A DNA stretch of 64,000 nucleotides from Pelodera strongyloides. Taxonomy: Eukaryota; Nematoda; Chromadorea; Rhabditida; Rhabditidae. Under the pieces are notes generated by a model that searched no databases, was not told the origin of the DNA, and worked only from the letters and a program-made list of their open reading frames with translations. The position numbers were made by a program, and so were the translations under genes. The first letter of the stretch is position 1. Each line of letters begins with the position of its first letter. The DNA lies in NCBI GenBank assembly GCA_036852015.1, contig JAANDG010000264.1, positions 62,001 to 126,000 on the forward strand, read 5' to 3'. Positions 12,820 to 25,711 of this stretch are shown in pieces.

Positions 12820-14518
12820 TATGTTTTTAATGCAGACACATTTTCTCTTCATTCTTGCAATATGCACTCAATGCGCTGGAAGTAATAAATGTTTTGTTGG
12901 CAGCTGGCTTTATTCAAAATAGACAAAGCAAAAACACTATTTGTCGTAAACTCATTCGAGAATTACTGGTTGATCTTTCACGTCAACGCAAGGCACAACA
13001 AGATGGCTAAAGTGCATTCTTCATGTTGGTTTGCCTGCATCTCTGGCCCTATGCGCGATTTGTAGTTCCTGCGCGTGCCAATGCGAAACACAAATTTGCA
13101 AACTGTATTTTTCTAAACAGTTATGATGGAAACCAACAGAAAAAAGTATAGAGTAAAATTAGAAAGGGATAGAGGAGAAAGAGGTGGCCTAAGAGACATT
13201 ACAGACAGCTGTCAAGCGAGGGCGGATTTTGTCTTTCTGTGATAAAGGCATGTCGAAATCGTGTTCGCAAATTAGTAATTGCTGATGTGAGGTTGAGTAG
13301 GTGGATATACAGAACGTGCAAAAAAAAGGATGGAGATCTGGGTGCACGTTTGCACGTGAATATCGTGGTAATGAATAACGTCCTTAGTTCTTTCATATGT
13401 GTATTTCTGAGGAACACGTCGCATCCGCCTGAAGAAAACTTTTTCCTTAAATAAAACTACCAAATGCAATGCGCTGTGGTATGTTTACCGTTGTTACATT
13501 GTCATACAGTCTCTCATATATATATATAGAAATATGTCTTACTTTCATACTGTTTATTAATTATGATTTTTCACTATTATATTCCAAAATTATTTTACTT
13601 TATGGTTTACAATTATCTCTCTATTATTGTGTGTTTATTGTACTGATATACTGTGAGCATGCAGTACGTTTTTTATTTCGTTAAAACCATCATATTGTAA
13701 ATAAGCAACGGTACATAGACAAATGTGCAGCAAGCCGTTGTCAAAATTTTCGCACATTAGTGAAAAAAGTCGAAAATTCCACGTTTCTTCAAGTCCTCCT
13801 GTTTTTCTCACATCTCTCGATCCCATATTATCCCAAAGCATCGTTGTTGCCTATCATCCCTTTCTCGTTATCATCCTCCCTCGTCCCACACGATCAGTAA
13901 TTTCTCGCCTATTGGTCCACCCACTATTCGAACGCAAACATGTAATTTTCTCCTAAACACTTAAACGGTACTCGGTGTTTCCGCTTCCGCCACTTTAAGA
14001 ATGTCCAGTCAACCCGATTAAATCACAAATCATTAACTAAGAGACAACTCGCTAGAAAACAAATTAATTAACAACCGGTAACACTGAAAAAATCTCTATT
14101 TATACACAATATCTTGAAACACATTTTTTTTTTCAAAACGAGAAGGGCTCATCTCCGGCGTGTCAATGGGACGCGTTTTGAAGTAGTATTGCATTCGATA
14201 CAGATGTTTCCCATGATCTATATGATACTGAGTACATCTTCTCTAAGCGTCTCAGTTCATACATAAGAAACACAATGCTCCTGTGGTGCACAGACCGAGA
14301 TCCCGCCCTCTTGTTGTTAATGATCGCCATCCAAACTTCCTATATTGATCATATAGATCACCTTTTGTTGACCAATGCCAGTTAGCTATGTTGACTTTCT
14401 TCGGTTTGTTCGTAGGTGCCTACTGTACCTGTTATAGTCTTGTCTGTGCTGTGTTTTTTTGATTTTAATTTAATCGCCGTGCTTAATTTTCCTTTTCTTT
14501 TCCAGAAAATATTAGGCA
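12820..14518. other. intergenic, nothing firm
   Basis: Short frames near 13200-13950 overlap on both strands and carry no recognisable domain. A short (at) run lies near 13520. The right end holds a strong acceptor, cttttccag, ending at 14505, 13 bases before the ATG of the next gene. Confidence 0.5.
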
Positions 14519-17500
14519 ATGGGTATTCGAATTGCATTACAAGATGATGGGCCAAAGTAAGTTTTTTTTATAGTTTTAAGTTTTAAGTATGCTAGCATAG
14601 GTTTCTCGCGGCCGGATGATGAATTTACGGCACTTTGCTGAAATAACATACGATTACAGCTGCTTTATTTTAGTAATAGTCTCGAATGGGCACCTCCACT
14701 AAGGGTCATTTCGATCGTTACTTTATTCGCTGCGACCCTAGATCTCATGGCTGACTTTCTCGTCTGTGCAAGGTATGCATTTTGTCTGCCGTATTTCAGT
14801 GGAAACAAATAAATAGGAAAAATGTTTTACTCTTCACAGTGAGCTTATTCAAGGGCAATTAAAAAATCGTTCATAAGGAATTATTTCTTACAACTATCTT
14901 AACAGACGAAACTTGATTTATGCAAAAGTCGTTTAGGATAGCAGAATTCCTCGAAAACTTTCAATCACAAATAGCAATATATGCTGCGTACGGGTATTTT
15001 TTCTTCACTGGCGTCTCGGTTATTGTCTACATTTTCGAAGTAAGTCTTTTATTTTCTAACTAATGACATTAAGACATTATGTTTTTAACTAGTGGACAAT
15101 TAATCTCGAACAACATGTAAAGAATAATGTTTACATCTTGTGTTAATTATGTTAAAAATATCCATTTATTTTAGATGATTGATGTATGTCAATCGTTGAA
15201 ATATGAAGTGGAAAACGTATTCACGGCTCGATTAGCGAAGAGCCTAGTTCTCGCTGCAGAAGAGGTTTGTCTTTATAAAAAAACAACCAGTATTTCTCTT
15301 ACGTGACACAGTTTTGTGCTGTTTTTTATGAATTGCTTGAAGCGTACAATGTCTTAACGCTCCACTATTTTGTCGATTGTCACTGTAATCATATTGTTTG
15401 TTTTCCCCATTCCACAATGGCTGTTTTGTCTCTTCCAGTTCAGTGGTCGATCCTCTCAATAGCAAAGTGTAATCCATGATATCCACACACCAACGGTCAA
15501 GAGACATGATCGTTTAATCACTCGGCCTGACTGGCAATTGTCATGTATAAAATAAACATGCGCTAAATCAAGAGTGTATGGATAGATATACAATATCACT
15601 GTAGAATGGAATAAATTTCCCCCATGGCGTGAGAATCCCGTCTTGAATAATAATAAATGTTTATTTATTACATACAATCAAGAGGCAACCCTAAGACGGA
15701 AATAAGCATAAAAACCCCATACTAACCGGGGGCCATAGCACATACTTAAATTCGGACTGGAATAGTGAACAAACAAATTCTATGCGAAAGTGCTGGTCGA
15801 CAATTATTCTAATTTGCCAAACCTCAGTGAGGCCTTCGATTAAGGTAGGCTGCTCTTTTTTTCCAACTTTTGTTAAATTCCACCATAAATCTAGCAATAT
15901 ATAGGGCGATATGATTTATGTGATCCAACATGAAAATTGGTTCTCGAAAAAACACAATGATGTAATATTTTGTAATTACATGTTTTCACCAGAAGTGCCT
16001 TATTTCTTTTGTTTGTTCAACTTCTGATCGACGCTTGCGAAACGTTTCCTATGTGTAAAGTTGCAAATGGATTTGACTGCGTCACTGGCGATCCATAAGA
16101 AACCAAGCAAGGGTCCGCAGCTGACACGTCTAGCGGTAAAACACCAAGCAATAACAACACAATGATCAATAAAACATCCAAGTATAGGATCGCTCCCCAT
16201 CCCCAAATTTGGTCAGTTCTGTGGGGCACAGATTGTTCGCAAACACATTCAGTTAACTTATTATTGAACCTTACACTCTCTGATTGTATTGTACCATGCT
16301 CAGTTTTTATGAATCATCAGCTCGGATTTCACCATTTGTCTGACGTTCCCCTGTTCTAAACCTTTATGCATCCCTGACTCACGTTACCGCTTATATTTTT
16401 TTGACACCTGCATGCGTTTCTTTAACACAAAGGAAACGTCGAGAAATTCGATTCCTCTCTGTTCGAACAATCACTTTCCCAGAGCTTTTTCTATATGAAC
16501 AGTCGCAATTGTTGTTACTTTTTGAGATCTGCCGTACTCATAAGAAGCTATCTTTGGCTTTTAATATAAGTATTATTATACGCTATTATACTAAGTTCTC
16601 TAAACGGGTGAACATTTGGACGGGTATTGGCCGTTGATTGTTGACCAAAGGACCCCCTCAAATTGCGTTGTTTATGACAACACATCCCCTGCTTTATGTG
16701 CCAATCTGTCACGAAATTGATGAACTCAAAGAATTGCGGACCTCAGTTCCGTGTGTACCCAACTATATGGTATATGTAATACGAGTTACAAAACTGTTTA
16801 AGCATTTTAGTATATCGTTATTAGCAAATACTAACCAACAATGAAATTAAAAGTGAAAAAAAATCAGTAAATAATACGAGTATCATAAATATTTTTACTG
16901 TACATGTTCGTCTTACATATTATTTTTAGGTTCCTCTACCAACTCTACTCAACATTCTCTTTACGAACGAACCACGTCTCTCATTGGCGAATCCAGTCTT
17001 CTTCGGATCGTGGATCAAACTTGTGGCCCTCACTTGGGGTATTATCAAGTTTACGAAACTCAGATTCTTCTGGTGCTGTCTGCCTTGCAACCCAAAGCAT
17101 GATACAAGGTAAGTGTAAGCGTATCATACTTTTGATTGCGAAGAATCGAAAACCATCGGTGAATTATTTGATATTGTTAGTGGACTTCAATCATAGACCA
17201 AAGGGCACATTCCGGGGCTCGAATTGATGGATGTATAGTGTGAATACTTTTTATATGAACAGGTGACAGGTCACCCCTCATCGAGCAATCAGACACAAGG
17301 TACACCGAAAGTGCCTCAGCCAGTAATCCGTCATTGCATTGATTTCCGCAAGAGAATGCATGTAGCAAAATCCGAATCGCAGTGAGAGTTATCAGCTGCG
17401 GGACCCTAAAAAGTATCTGTCCGGTAACTAATTGGAATGTGCTTTTTCAGGGAAAACCTTCGACGAATGTTCACGTTCACTTTGTATCGAATCGCGATGA

Positions 17501-17598
17501 TCTTCGTGAATTGCTGCCACATATACTGCATCATGATTGTGATCAAGAATATTATCGCCAGCTCAGGGGGAGGGCAGCCGATTCAAGTCAAGGAATAG
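14519..17598 (+). CDS. four-pass membrane protein, unknown function
   Basis: Six exons fit in phase and give 218 residues: 14519-14556, 14674-14772, 14937-15039, 15175-15264, 16930-17108 and 17451-17598. The start is MGIRIALQDDGP. Four hydrophobic segments lie near residues 22-44, 57-79, 130-150 and 180-202. A charged stretch rich in helix formers separates spans 2 and 3, and the short tail ends in PIQVKE. Cysteine pairs (FWCCLPC and VNCCHIYC) flank spans 3 and 4. I do not recognise the family; a nematode-specific tetraspan or TMEM-type protein is possible. Intron 4 is 1.7 kb and holds nothing I can name. An acceptor 13 bases before the ATG suggests trans-splicing. Confidence 0.8.
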
Positions 17599-18579
17599 AA
17601 TGAAAATGACGAAAAATAGATGCACAGTTTTAGTATGCTTCTTACAATTAGATAGTGCGCCTAAGCAGCTAAAGCACATACACGAGAGCGACATGGGTAT
17701 TACTTGCTCTATGTTAGATGTGAACTAACTATAAGCCACAATGGTAAGTTGGCTCTCATTTTGCTTGTATTTCATAGGGGTGACAAAAATTTATTTCTTC
17801 GGACATTATTTTTTTTCTTTTACCATATTCCTTACGTAAACTCCACAGTAGTTTTCATATTCGTTATTGCATTCCTAACCAAGACTTTCATCAGAAGGTA
17901 GTCAAATATTCAGTACTGGTCAAAATAATAATTGCATGAGGGAGGGCATCAGTAGGTGTACAAAAACGTCTTTATAAAAATATGCACTGGTGTCTTCCTG
18001 TGATTTTCTGTATGTTCTTTATAAAGCGCTTTTTTTCGCACTTTTCAAAACTTTTGTGTTGAGAAAAATTACTGAAATACTCAGCCTATGCCCATTAGCC
18101 TTTGTTTGATTGTGTTCAATATAAATGTACAACTTTGCTATAGTTAATTACAATTCGATGTTCCTTTTATTATGCGAACGGACTTTATTACGGTTAATGA
18201 CACATAAATAAATTTAAATGTGAATTTTCGTAACCGGCAGGTTGAATTATATCATGAGATGAATTTTTCAATAGATAATAAGCAAGAAACCATTTGAGGA
18301 AAGCTGTAAACATGCAAATATGTGTGTGTAGTGGCAGAATATAAAAGAGTACAACAATACTAAAAATCTCACAGCAATACCAGTAGAAAGAGAGAAGAGT
18401 ATGTGAATTCAAATGAAAGACCCATAATATAAATAACGAAGAAAAACATAAATCGCGTATCTAAAATTCACCACATAAACATTTTCGAAAGAAGTGATAT
18501 GTTTGTAACTAATGTTTCCCATGGTCCTCTAGGACATCGTTTCCTAATACAAAATTCAATATTCTATTCTCGCTTGATG
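17599..18579. other. intergenic between convergent genes
   Basis: AT-rich sequence separates the 3' ends of the four-pass gene (+) and the small membrane gene (-). No exon-like block is seen. It should contain both polyadenylation sites. Confidence 0.5.
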
Positions 18580-19556
18580 CTACGCAATCGAAAAAGGTGC
18601 CGTATTATTATGTCGACTCGCAATATGGGTGGTCCTTCCACGAGTGCTGGCACGACTTCCGTGTACCATTTCAAAAGCGCAACCAGCAATTATGAGCAGT
18701 CCGACGCCGACCAATAAATATGGATTGATACCATCGATGATATCTAGAAGAGGAAAGATCATTTGAACAATCAGCTAACTTCCCTTATAATGGTGGAATT
18801 TCCCCTGAGAAAACTCCTTTTCAGAAGTAACCGGCTTCTTAGATACAACTTTGTAATAGAAAACAATTAATGATTCTTTGCTATCAATTTAATATTCTCG
18901 GGAGTTTCTGTTCTTCCTTGATCTTTGCACGCGACAAAGTTTTATGTCAGCTGTAAGTAACAAACGTGTGTTTGAAGCCAACAAGGGGCGCGCCCAGAGC
19001 CTCATAGGATATTCTAAACACATACTGGAACAATCTTGGCAATGCTCTATTTAACCATGAGCTAATTCCGTTTGGCCATCTTGTATTCGTGCCCACCCAT
19101 TGTAAGCCAACAAAAATAGAGCTAGTAATTTAAACGATGTTATTTTGGAACGTGACTCGCGTTTTATTAGTGGCTCCTTTAGTTTCCTTCGACCAATATC
19201 GAACGAATTTCCATTTTAGTCCAGGTTCCGTCTTTTCCAAAGGGTGTTTGGCTACGCTCGTAGTCCTCCAGTTATAAACTAACACAGAACAAACCTTTCA
19301 ATACATTCGACGTATCACCATCCAACATACCAATACTTCTCTGCAAAAATATTAGTAGCTTGTGATAATTAACAAACGCACGTACGAAGCGGCTACCCAC
19401 TGAAGATAGTTCGATCGATGAACAATTAACGCTTTCCAAATTAAAATCAAGAAAAAAGTTAAACATTACAATTTGACGATCAGCGAAGACTCCGGTAACA
19501 TTGACACTGCACACGGTGATCAGGTGCATTAGCCTCATTGCATGCAAGTTCTTCAT
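18580..19556 (-). CDS. small type I membrane protein
   Basis: Two exons (19556-19295 and 18743-18580) join in phase and give 141 residues. Residues 1-25 look like a signal peptide ending GVFA. An extracellular part of about 70 residues with a single Cys in NCSS (a possible N-glycan site) follows, then the junction SNVLK-DIIDG. One membrane span starts near residue 96 (PYLLVGVGLLIIAG), and the tail is short, basic and Ser/Thr/Arg-rich. A type I topology is inferred. The acceptor is TTCTAG and the donor AAG|GTTTGT. A good acceptor, AAACAG, lies about 10 bases upstream of the ATG. I do not recognise the family. Confidence 0.65.
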
Positions 19557-22174
19557 TATTGATTTATCTGTTTGTGAGAAAAAACTCGATAACTAGGTGC
19601 GGCTTACAATTAGTATCAAGCCACAAGGTGGAACGAAAACACACTTCCGTTTTGGTGAAAAACACCAACAACCATAACATGTGATAGAAACGGTTACGCC
19701 ACCAAAATAAATCAAAAAGATCGCGGAATTATCCAAACAAATCAAGAGCAGATTAGTGGTGTTGAATAGCACGCAAAAGTTGGCGGCAAAATCCGATAAG
19801 GATCGGGCAATTCACTTCAAAGAAACTACTCAGCACGCAAAACACTGAATTTTTCCTTATAAGATGTGAGACGTGATGAATATGAGTGGAGATTCACTTC
19901 AAGAAAAACACACGAGTGTTGATAGTTGTGCAATATGGCATATAATCACTGAACTTTCATCTAATGTGAATGGAGCGTGTCAAAAAAGAAACACATTTCG
20001 CTGTCTCAGCCCGTCGTCTACACGTCTGGTGACAAGGCCGCTCCCGTCCGGTCCGTGGTTCGGAAGGGGGTTGGGGCACGGGGACGTGTCCGTCCATCGG
20101 GGGTTTAATGTCTGGTCCGGAAAGTGTGGAATGTGTTACGCGGACAGACGCACATCTGACACCCGGCAACAGTTGCAAATAGGAAAGTGGCGGAAAGAAT
20201 TGAGGTCCTTTCCCGGGCAGACGACATCAAATACCCAAGTCAAACATCGGGGAACACTACATTCAAAACCACAGCTCGGAAACAGGAAAGAGACAGAAGG
20301 GAACGGGGATGCACAGTCGTGAGACAAAAAGTATCCATTCAAAAACTAAACGTTAGAAAACAGAGTTAGAACAAAGGTTGAGAGTATCTGAAGCAAATGC
20401 CCAACTTCAACGGTTAGGTTGATTTAAATGTGTTACAATTCTCACTGGTGAGTTAAAATATGCAGTACAAAACAAATACAACAAAGCACGAAGGGAAAAG
20501 TAGTCTTACAATTCAATGGACGAGACTTCAATGCATAACTAAATGTCACGTAGCAGCGTTCTAACTTCTATCATTAGCAGTAGAAATATTATGCAGTACA
20601 AGAAACTGTTCAAAAATTGCAAACAAACCAAACACCTTAACTAGATAGAATGCGCTTTGTCCAAGAACGCAGATCAATCTCAGTCTGTTGCTAATTGCCC
20701 ACTTAGCGCAATATCATCTTATCGTCGGATGCGAATGTTTGCACATCGCGGATATCAAATGAATGGGTTTTTTTTCTTCCAATAGACGATTTGCAGAGAA
20801 TGGAAGATTGGGCAACTGATTGTGCTTCTTAAAGAAGTTTTCATCCTTGTAGCTTGTAGAGCCACAATATTGTGCCGATTCAGCGCTTGGAAAGGGTTAG
20901 GTGCCTCTAGCTAGTATGATTATACGAACGACCCAATTGCCTGCCTCCTTTTTGTTATTTCCAGTTGGACGATACTAGGTTTCACTGTGAGCGGCGGATC
21001 CCAATCCAATGAAATGAACAATTTTATCACATTTTATCACAGTCCCCTAAATGTTCATGGGATAAGCATTAGGCCCTTTCACTTCACGTGATTCAATTTT
21101 TCATTTTTGAATGGCAATTTCGTTCATATCGGATATAATCTCCTTGGAAACGTACTAGTTTTACCGTTTAAAAGAGGAAATTAAAAATTGACTACTCAAA
21201 TGCTGTGCATATGACAAGCAGATTATTAATCGAGTTTATTAACAATCTTTCGAATTGAATGGACAAACATACAAAAAAATGTAGAGAGCAACTGACTAAC
21301 TGAAGCAACTAATACAGCTAAATGTGGCTAGTACGTGGTGAGTTGATAGCACTGACTAAAAGAAGAAAATTGCAAGATATTAAGCACATAAATTACAACC
21401 AACGTGGAAACTACAAATTATAGCGTTAGCGATGATTAATTACATATATTATGTGAGTAAATATTAGCAGATATTAGTATAAAACAAGGGGGGAGTGAGA
21501 TAATTTACACAATTTTTTACAAGGGCTGTGAAAGTTTCGAAGGGATTTTCCCTTTGCCCATAATCAAACAAGTATTTATTTACCGAATTGCTTTGATCTG
21601 AAAGCTCGAGCGTATTTGATCAAGGAAAAATTGGAATTTAGCTACACGGGTCTTTAAGGTAAGAGAGAATGAAAATCCACGATAAAACTTCAAAAAAGAT
21701 CTAAAAATGGTCCCAATATCCGGAATGAGATAAAAAATATAAAACGGAGCGGCGAAAAATGTTTCTACGTCAAATCGAGTAAAATGCAAGTAGTACTAGA
21801 TTTCTCCGCACTTTTAGCTAATATTGTGACTAGCACTATGTGGGATACAAGGCGACTTCACTTGGATAAATTATGAAAGGAAATTGATATTAAAAGGTAA
21901 TTGCGACAAAAAATACAAACAAAATATTACAAAAACTGTTAACATTCACAAGGGCCTGCATAACAAGCGCGACTCCCTGGCACGAAACCCAGAGTATCGA
22001 GATAATGAGAAGAAATCAACGGGTGCATACACTACAAGCGGAAGTAACTCTCCAAGCAATGAGAGAACAACTGATTAGAAGGTTAGCTAAATGACAGAAA
22101 TATATATGCTGATGATCACCAAGTCTAGGCAGCAACTAGAAAAGGCCCGAAATGGCAAATACGCTCGTGTTGAA
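19557..22174. other. intergenic with a GC-rich island
   Basis: This lies between the small membrane gene and the 3' end of UBR5. About 19980-20300 is strikingly richer in G and C than its surroundings and is open on both strands, but no frame shows a domain. It could be a promoter region, a repeat remnant or an unrecognised exon. The rest is AT-rich and should include the UBR5 3' untranslated region below 22175. Confidence 0.5.
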
Positions 22175-25100
22175 CTAGACGAAACCAAACTGGCGGGTCT
22201 TGATCGCTTCGCGAATTCTGTTCAACATGACAATCTTGTTGGAGTAGATGGGTATGTAGAGCCGAGAGATGCAGGTGTTCGCCGATGGGAACCACGAATC
22301 ATCAAAGAAGTTCCTGCAATTGAATTCAAGTGAGTAACAAGTATGCCTATCTTGATGTTAGAAATCTTCCTAAAGTATTACGCATATGATGCAACCGCTA
22401 GTGAACTAGGAGTGAGCGTCTTACCGAAGAACAATTGTGGGCGTCGGCTTGAACTGATCATCCATGGCTGGAAGTGCACTGCTGCCGGTCCAGAAGAATA
22501 GAAGGTCCTGAAAACAAGTGGGTAATATTTTTTTGCCCCCAAAACTTCACAAAACAAATGAATAATGCCTTCACTAAGGCCCTCTTGATATGACCTAATT
22601 CGTATTTTACACAAAACAAACCGCTTTCTCGTCCTCAGTGAGCGCACTGATGCACTCCCAGAACCAATTCAGGGTCTTTTCAACTTCTTGAGGGGAAGCC
22701 TTGCACTCTTCAATAACCGAAGTCAGTCGACGAAGACGATCGATGTTCACCTAGGAAGAGGAATTATTATTCATTTTCTAATAATTGTTCAAATCTGAAT
22801 TCTTCATTTTTAACTCCTTGATCCTGAAAAAATTTCGAACTATATCAAAGACCAACTTAAAGAAAGGAGAATATCAATAAATAACTCACTTCCATCACAC
22901 CACCACACAACAATTGCATGTCATCCGGTGACAAATGGGTCAGGAAACCGAATGGAAGTGTATCATAAACACCCGTACGAAGACTCTGAAACGGAACAGT
23001 TAATTACAGAAAGACAATCGAATGTTTGAATAAAGTTGGATAGCTCGCGTGCTTCTATGATAACGCCACCCGAAACCTAATGCCATTGGACACAGTAACA
23101 TTTGGCTCAAAACTGAGATGATGTTAAACTAATGGAAGCGTATCAGGTGGCCTTGAAGAAAACCGGTTCATACAATAAAACATTCCGCAAATAAGAAAGG
23201 AGTAAGTAAATCTACCTTGAGGCAAAGGGCCAGTCCCGGTCTCTCCAGTCTGGCCTTGGATACTTCGTATACGAATTCGAGAAGATTCTCCCCAGTCACT
23301 TGGATATTACTGCCATTGTCACGGAGATCGAACGACAGTGGATGCTGCAAAAGATGAAATTCAGCGACTCAAAGTAAGGTTTCGAATGACACATGACATA
23401 AACGAAACATCCAAAACAAACCATTCCATCGTTTTCTTCTGCAGGAATTGTGATCGAAAAGTTGAAGCACATAGTTGCAAGGCGTTCATCCAGAGCACTT
23501 CTCTCAAGAGTCATCCCATCACGAAGAAGCGACCGGAGTTGATCGTACAACTGAACAAGGGATAAAATTAGGAAAGACTTAAGTTGACCATCTCTTTTTG
23601 GCGGCCGACGGCTAAACATCTGAAACAAACTTAGACATACCGCGTAATCCGCAAAGGCCAGGTCGTGGAATGTGATCTCCTGATCGAGAATGTATTTCCA
23701 TACGTGACGAGCCAAACGAAGCGGGAACACTTGTCCTTGAGCGAGACAGAGACCGATGATACTAAAAATAGATTTTATTATAGGAGCCTTTTCAAAACTC
23801 GCTCAACTCGAATGCAGGTAAAGTTCAATCGCGTAGATAGCGTGTCCTCTTGTTCGGGACTTAATCGTATAAAAAGTTACTGGTGAAATACTGACCGGCC
23901 GACATTGCGGAAAGCGTTGATTCTCGTCGGGGACACCCTTCCGGCACACGGAACGAAGAATGGTACCGTTCCGGCCATTTGATAGAACAGAGGGGCAGTA
24001 TCCGGAGGTTGGGTCGAGTCACACGTTAACTTGGCAGCCAACTGACGGTCCTCGCGAAGAGGACTCCTACGGAGCATATGAATGGCATCCTCGATATATT
24101 CCTAAATACATTTGAAATCAGAAAATCATTAAAAGAGTGAGCATTATTCACCTTCGTATGTTTGTTCTATTCGTGATTTTTACTAGTCGTTGTTATGCAT
24201 GGCAACGGCAAGCATAGACGTTCATGTTGTTTATATACAAGTAACAAATATCGAATAATATCTCGATTGACGATCGATAAAAACAGAATACTAACCATGA
24301 ATGCATCCTTGCATCCAGTTAGAAGAACTCCAGTGGGGAAACTGAGATCAACGAGCATTCCGGTGATGCGAGGCGCTCCGAGTGGATGCGGATAGATCTT
24401 GCGAACCCTGCGAAATTAACAGTATAGGTAAAAATCGTTAATGAAACAACATCCCATGGGCTGAATTTCAAGCTTATATTTTTTACTTCTAGCGCAAAAA
24501 AAAAAAATCTTACATGATGAAAATGCGATCGGCAACTGCTGTGTGTTGTCTGACACTGGCCGTGGCATCCAAAGGAGCACCAGATGTGTCTTCATCAGGA
24601 GAAATACGCTCGTTGGAGAGAGCTTCCGCTGCCACTATATCTACTGGAGTGTACGGCGGCGAATTGAGACGCAGTTGTTGGCGTTTCTAGATTTAATACA
24701 TAGAAGATGTGGTCATAATTATGAGTCATGTAGTAGAATATCCACGGAGCCGTGAAACGCATATTGTATGCTGTGATTAGGTACTCTATGCAATTATTTA
24801 GGAACTGGAAGTGCTACAGAGTCCTGCAAAAAAAGAAGCAATCGTGAAATCACAAACGTACCTTCTTCTTAATTTGACCCGCATGTCGCCTTTGTAAGTG
24901 CTGCACAAAGGACGATGGCAGTCGATGGTCATTAGCAGCGGAGACTGAAAGAAAAAATGTTAAAGCACTTTGTGGCAAATCAATTTGATTACAACTTAAC
25001 CTCCACAGCTAAAAAAAGAATCCCCCCTCCCGAGAAAATTGACAGCTACTCACCAATCGCTTCAAAAATGTTGCTAGCTGATGTGGATTGAGTCTGTGGA

Positions 25101-25711
25101 AGTGGCCCTCCAAATAAGTGTTCTTCTCCTTTTCCATAGCCAAAGTCGTCGAATGGAAGGTATTCCAGTCTCATCAACGCTTCGGCAAGATCGGTGAAGT
25201 AGGAGCGAGACACACCAAGACCTTCTCCGGGCTCACTCTCAAAGCTAACGCGAAGCTGAAATTTATTTATTCACTGATGGAAAACACTAGCAGCGGTAAC
25301 AATGCATCAATGAATGTTCTAGGTACACAAGCAAAGAAAACCACATTCTCACCTTCTGAGAATAAAGCGACGGTGGCGCATTGTTCTTGTTGAATTTCCG
25401 TTTCGCGAAGTGTATATTCAGCTGCCACACGGTCTCTGCCACGAGTAAATCGTCCTTGCGGTGCAAATTCTGAAAGAAGATTGTAAAACATGCATGTTGG
25501 AATCTACTAGACCGTTCCACATAGCTAAGAGTCAATATAAACAAATAAAGCTTACGTCGATTGAGAGTTCTCTGGAAGGATGCGAAGCCTCGTAATCGTT
25601 GATCAATCCGCGCAAGTACGCCTGACGAGTGTCGTGAGTCGCGTATTCCGTCAGTAGGACCGAGCCACTGATCTCTGAGCCAAGTGCCAGCAGGACATCT
25701 TTGTTGAAGTA
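22175..25711 (-). other. ubr-5: UBR5 exons 49-62, MLLE and HECT domain
   Basis: Exons, high to low: 25711-25556, 25469-25353, 25255-25054, 24944-24862, 24686-24514, 24407-24296, 24101-23896, 23761-23641, 23550-23422, 23344-23216, 22985-22890, 22750-22622, 22507-22425 and 22313-22175. HECT opens with [17 protein letters not shown]. An MLLE (PABC) segment with [10 protein letters not shown] follows, then [19 protein letters not shown] and [10 protein letters not shown]. The last exon has [10 protein letters not shown], with the catalytic Cys codon at 22273-22271, and ends FGFV. Catalysis transfers ubiquitin from E2 to this Cys and then to substrate. The order of MLLE relative to HECT motifs is the same as in human. 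Confidence 0.97.

Noticed and set aside
19873..20322. Open frame of 149 codons on the + strand
   Set aside because: It spans the GC-rich island, where all frames tend to stay open. It shows no domain, and low-complexity Arg/Ser/Gly content explains its length.
23296..23730. Open frame of 144 codons on the - strand
   Set aside because: It is read-through of three UBR5 coding exons and their short introns, not a separate gene.
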